A DNA stretch of 64,000 nt, taken from assembly GCA_963708575.1 (NCBI GenBank), contig CAVPTB010000003.1:434001-498000 (forward strand), written 5' to 3'. The stretch's first letter is position 1, and each line of letters begins with the position of its first letter. Positions 60,965 through 64,000 of this stretch are shown here, in pieces. Under the pieces are notes generated by a model, which was not told the DNA's origin, did not search any database, and saw only the letters and a program-made list of their open reading frames with translations. The stretch is from DASVWZ01 sp963708575 (GTDB lineage: Bacteria > Acidobacteriota > Terriglobia > Terriglobales > Acidobacteriaceae). The position numbers were made by a program, and so were the translations under genes.

Positions 60965-62047
60965 CTATGTCCGCTTGATCACAAACACCGTCTTATCGTC
61001 GATCAAATCTTCCTGCCCCGCTTCCTTGAATCCCTCATCTCTTTTCACCGCATACTTCAGAATCGCATTGCAGATTTCCTTCGCCGGCTCGTGCAGGCAC
61101 CCGCGGATCACATCTTCAATCTGCCGCCGGTCCGCTTCATCGCCGCCGTCGTACACCCCGTCCGTGTAAAGAAAGAGGATGTCTCCCGGACTCATGAGCT
61201 CGATTTCCGCCACGTCCGATGCCTGCATCCGCCGCTTTCGCCGCGTCATCGAAAGGTATTTGTTCCGGTCCGGATGGTCCTCCGGAATCGCTAACCCCAG
61301 CGCCAAAAACCTCGCCATCCCCGCATCGCCGATCTCCACGAACCTTCCATATTCGGCGGAGAATACCAGCGGAGGAGGATGCCCAAAATTTACGAAGCGG
61401 AACTGTCCGCCCGGCCGAATCTCGCCGTAGAGCATGGTCGCGATTTCGCGGGAATTGTCGTACTTGTTTCGTCCCAACGCATTCCGCGCGGTCACCGACT
61501 GCGCCAGCCGCAGATTAATCTTCTCAAACATCCCCGGTGTCGTTCGGCCGTACTGATCGAGTTCCGAAAGCATGAATGCGTGAAAAGTGTCGTGCACCGT
61601 CGACGCAATTTTCGCCGAAATAATGCCGTGCCCTTGCGCATCCACCAATAACACTCCCGCCGTCGTGTGGAGTTCCGGCAAGCACTCCGCCACTCGCAAT
61701 TGCTCTGACCGCTTCGCTCGCCGGTACTCGGCTCCAATTTCGTCGGTATACCCAGCCTTCGACTGCAACCACTCCACCTGCGCGTCCACGGAGTTTCGCG
61801 GGGGCTTCCCCGCGGGAAGTGGCTCCAGATACTGTTCGGAGAGCTTGAGAGCGCGCGCGATCCGCGCATCAATATCGTAGCGCTGCTGAAAATTGATGTA
61901 CTCAAACAGATCGCCGCCCACTGGCCCGGCAGGTATCGAGTCACCGTACATATCAATGCCGGGCAGCTGGGGAATCGCGCCCTCGACCGGCATCAGTCGC
62001 TTGCGAAGATATTCGTCGATACTGATTTCTGTTTGTAGGGCTACCAT
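60965..62047 (-). CDS. SpoIIE/PP2C-type serine phosphatase
   Basis: A 360-residue protein from ATG 62047. The phosphatase core is recognisable: GPVGGDLFEYI with metal-binding Asp, VLLVDAQGHGIISAKIA, VNFGHPPPLVFS, LALGLAIPED, and MSPGDILFLYTDGVYDG. Between the first and second motifs is an insertion of roughly 70 residues relative to standard SpoIIE phosphatases. No sensor domain is attached, and no anti-sigma factor or antagonist gene lies next to it. Such enzymes usually dephosphorylate anti-sigma-factor antagonists; the target here is unknown. Confidence 0.88.
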   Translation of the reverse strand: MVALQTEISIDEYLRKRLMPVEGAIPQLPGIDMYGDSIPAGPVGGDLFEYINFQQRYDIDARIARALKLSEQYLEPLPAGKPPRNSVDAQVEWLQSKAGYTDEIGAEYRRAKRSEQLRVAECLPELHTTAGVLLVDAQGHGIISAKIASTVHDTFHAFMLSELDQYGRTTPGMFEKINLRLAQSVTARNALGRNKYDNSREIATMLYGEIRPGGQFRFVNFGHPPPLVFSAEYGRFVEIGDAGMARFLALGLAIPEDHPDRNKYLSMTRRKRRMQASDVAEIELMSPGDILFLYTDGVYDGGDEADRRQIEDVIRGCLHEPAKEICNAILKYAVKRDEGFKEAGQEDLIDDKTVFVIKRT

Positions 62048-62190
62048 GAGACGATTTTTGTGATCACCCCGAATTATATGGCCACCACCTACGACGTAAC
62101 GGACGCATTCCTCCGCACAATATCCCGCATGGCAACAGCCGGAGTATACTTCCCATCGAACCGTCATCCCGCACAACAGGAGTCTGACCC

Positions 62191-62601
62191 GTGGTGAGAT
62201 CCATAGCCATCGTGCTAGGCAGTTACCTGCTCTCGGTTACGCTGGTCCTGGCAACCGACCCATTGCTCTCCCGTCTCTTCCCCGGCGATTTCGTCCCAGG
62301 CCGCATACCTTCGCAATCGCCTCTGCTTGCGAGTACGGCACTATTTGTAGTGATCTCGATTTTCTGCGCCTGGCTTTGCGCCCGCTTCGCCCCCACTCGC
62401 AATGCACGCGCCGTCCTCTGGTTCTTTATCCTCGGCGAAGTGATGGGCGTCGCCTCCGTCATCCCCAACTGGAACAAAGGCTGGCCGCACTGGTATTGGC
62501 TATCCTGGCTTCTGACCTGGCCGATCTCCTGCTGGCTCGGCCTGCGCCTTGCGGGGCGTCGAGACGATCAAACATCGGTGCGGGCGGTAAGAGCGGCGTG
62601 A
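62191..62601 (+). CDS. Small membrane protein of unknown function
   Basis: A 136-residue protein starting at GTG 62191 with AGGAG upstream. Four hydrophobic segments can be counted: SIAIVLGSYLLSVTLVLA, LLASTALFVVISIFCAWLC, VLWFFILGEVMGVASVI and WYWLSWLLTWPISCWLGL. No domain is recognised. It is divergent from the phosphatase gene. Confidence 0.7.
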   Translation: MVRSIAIVLGSYLLSVTLVLATDPLLSRLFPGDFVPGRIPSQSPLLASTALFVVISIFCAWLCARFAPTRNARAVLWFFILGEVMGVASVIPNWNKGWPHWYWLSWLLTWPISCWLGLRLAGRRDDQTSVRAVRAA

Positions 62602-62855
62602 AAATCGGCGCTGTATCAGGGCATTCGCTTCAGCGATGCACTCGTCGAGTCCTCAGATTTTCTGCGTCTTCCACTCATCTAATTAAACCGAATTAACAAA
62701 TGTCTGAGCAACGCCGACTCGCCTGTCACACAAAAGTCCTGCAGCGGGAGGCTGAACTCGAGGGAAGCTTTAGGGGATTTTCAGCTTAAATACGACACCA
62801 CAACCTGGGTACTCGTGACGGCGCACGCCGGAACGATGCAGTAATAAGGAATAGG

Positions 62856-63479
62856 ATGTCTCTGCAGTTAGGAGAGCTATGCGACCGGACCAGCGATCCG
62901 GGGATCGCTAACTTTATATCGATGCAACGACCAGCCCTAATCGTCATTGACATGGTGAATGATTTTCTTCAGAAGTGGGAGCCATCCCCGAAGCTGCGGC
63001 TGGTCCGGTCGATCAACGACCTCGTCTGCGTCATGCGTCGATATGGTCACCCGATCATTTGGGTTCGCCAGGAATTCGAGCCTGACCTCAGTGATGCCTT
63101 TCCGGAAATGAAAACCAAGGGTATTCGCATCACCATCAAGGGAACAAGCGGTTCGCAGATTGACCCGGATCTTGCGGTTGCTCAAGCGGACCCGGTCGTA
63201 ATTAAGAAACGGTACAGCGCTTTCTATAACACGGCCCTCGATCAAGTGCTCCATCGATTTAGTCCCGATGCGCTTATTCTGGCAGGTATTAACACGCATG
63301 CCTGCGTCCGGGCGACGGCGATCGATGCCTACCAGCGAGACTGCGCGATTATTCTGGCGGCGGATTGTGTCGATTCCTACGACCGGGAGCATCACGATAT
63401 TTCGATGAAGTACATGAAAGACAAAATCGCTACGGTTATGAGCAATCAAGAAAACGGCTTAGCGCTAACCACAAATTAG
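62856..63479 (+). CDS. Isochorismatase-type cysteine hydrolase
   Basis: A 207-residue cysteine hydrolase of the isochorismatase fold. The catalytic triad is Asp32 (LIVIDMVNDF), Lys117/118 (VVIKKRYSAFYNT) and Cys150 (INTHACVRATA). This family includes nicotinamidases and N-carbamoyl amide hydrolases; the cis-peptide and zinc-site residues of nicotinamidase are not obvious, so the substrate is open. ATG 62856 is used, with ATG 62922 as a shorter alternative. Confidence 0.9.
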   Translation: MSLQLGELCDRTSDPGIANFISMQRPALIVIDMVNDFLQKWEPSPKLRLVRSINDLVCVMRRYGHPIIWVRQEFEPDLSDAFPEMKTKGIRITIKGTSGSQIDPDLAVAQADPVVIKKRYSAFYNTALDQVLHRFSPDALILAGINTHACVRATAIDAYQRDCAIILAADCVDSYDREHHDISMKYMKDKIATVMSNQENGLALTTN

Positions 63480-63591
63480 AGGCGGCGCACAGGTCGCAAT
63501 TGTCGTTCTCGAATTATATTGAAGTCTCGCTGTTTGCAATATTCCAGGATGCCTCTCACTCACTTTATCCCAAGCTTCGATCTCGAACCCT

Positions 63592-64000
63592 CTAGATTTT
63601 CTGCGTCTTCCACTTCCCTTTTTTAAACAAAATCGCGCTGATTCCCGCAATCGTCGCTTCCGCCACCACAATTGCCCAGTAAGTCCCGCGCGAATGCATT
63701 CCCACCCGAATCGCCAGCCAGCACGCCAGAGGAATCTCCAGCACCCAGAAGCCGAAGAAGTTCACCATCGTCGGCGTCACCGTATCGCCCGCGCCGTTGA
63801 ACGCCTGCAGCATCACCATCCCATACGCGTATCCGATATTGCCGTAGCTAACAATGCGCAGGCAACCGCCGCCATCCGGCACCACCGCCGGGTCGGAAGT
63901 AAACAGCCTCACGACCGGCTCCGCAAATAAGATGAACAGCATGCCGACCAGCGACCCAGGAACAGCATGTTGTAAAACCCGGTCCGCCACACCGCCTGCT
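63592..64000 (-). CDS. MATE-family efflux transporter, C-terminal part with apparent frameshift
   Basis: The minus-strand frame covers the C-terminal helices of a MATE transporter (SLVGMLFILFAEPVVRLFTSDP, MVMLQAFNGAGDTVTPTMVNFFGFWVLEIPLACWLAI). The gene runs off the window's right edge. The expected upstream part, AVWRTGFYNMLFLG, is encoded at 63956-63998 but in another frame. Joining the two needs one extra base at the GGG (CCC on the plus strand, 63955-63957). So either the gene is disrupted or one base is missing. The GTG at 63990 is not a real start. MATE proteins export drugs and cations using Na+ or H+ gradients. Confidence 0.8.
   Translation of the reverse strand, partial: AGGVADRVLQHAVPGSLVGMLFILFAEPVVRLFTSDPAVVPDGGGCLRIVSYGNIGYAYGMVMLQAFNGAGDTVTPTMVNFFGFWVLEIPLACWLAIRVGMHSRGTYWAIVVAEATIAGISAILFKKGKWKTQKI

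Noticed and set aside
1..64000. CRISPR arrays, rRNA and tRNA genes
   Set aside because: I saw no spaced direct repeats of CRISPR size, no rRNA sequence and no tRNA-like GTTCGA-arm cloverleaf. A dedicated tRNA scan would settle the last point.
1..64000. Prophage, integrase or insertion-sequence signals
   Set aside because: No transposase, integrase or phage structural gene was recognised, and no flanking target-site duplications were noted.

Overview
This 64 kb window looks like a chromosomal segment of a Gram-negative bacterium, most likely an acidobacterium (Terriglobia/Koribacter-like). The Gram-negative envelope is shown by lpxC, an OprB-type porin and a TonB-dependent receptor. The acidobacterial guess rests on family combinations: a TonB receptor with an N-terminal carboxypeptidase-regulatory domain, secreted beta-propellers, secreted DinB and LolA-like proteins, and a short RHS-type protein. 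No rRNA or tRNA gene was seen, so the taxonomy is inference. Most genes are ordinary housekeeping; I saw no prophage, integrase, insertion sequence or CRISPR array.

Layout. 1-5.3 kb: an AAA ATPase tail, then glnS and gltX on the minus strand around two plus-strand membrane-protein genes. 5.5-15 kb: a large GAF/GGDEF/HD-GYP cyclic-di-GMP protein, a short-chain dehydrogenase, a LolA-like protein, lpxC, a beta-propeller, folK and small conserved genes. 15-18.2 kb: an amidinotransferase-fold hydrolase, an OprB-family porin and a divergent RcnR/FrmR-type metal sensor with its operator. 18.4-25.5 kb: hemL, a polysaccharide deacetylase, a deoxynucleoside kinase, panB, a lipoprotein, panC, a 3-methyladenine glycosylase and adenosine deaminase. 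25.6-37.4 kb: amino-acid permease, a 53-residue basic protein, UvrD/PcrA, acetate transporter, mfd, EamA transporter, an orphan OppF-like ATPase and a Yip1 protein.

37.5-41.6 kb: a MocR/PdxR-type regulator divergent from a plus-strand cluster (cupin, DoxX, AhpD-like, SnoaL-like, DinB-like); the regulator-cupin gap carries two inverted AAGTGG sites. 41.9-46.6 kb: secreted proteins of unknown function, a radical SAM protein and an ACT protein. 46.6-50.3 kb: ruvA, ruvB, a VapBC pair and an RHS-type protein. 50.3-53.5 kb: an EF-G paralogue lacking the catalytic histidine, and a DUF2071 protein.

53.7-57.4 kb holds the most coherent accessory locus: a secreted Cys/His-rich small protein, a TonB-dependent receptor and a CusF-SCO1 fusion lipoprotein, which together suggest copper acquisition or delivery. 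57.7-64 kb: a small membrane protein, a beta-propeller, a cold-shock protein with a clear terminator, a TlpA-like thioredoxin, a SpoIIE-type phosphatase, an isochorismatase-type hydrolase and a MATE transporter fragment with an apparent frameshift at the window edge.

The points most worth checking are the copper locus, the RcnR-type sensor and palindrome beside the porin, the MocR cluster, the EF-G paralogue, the missing lpxC start codon and the MATE frameshift.
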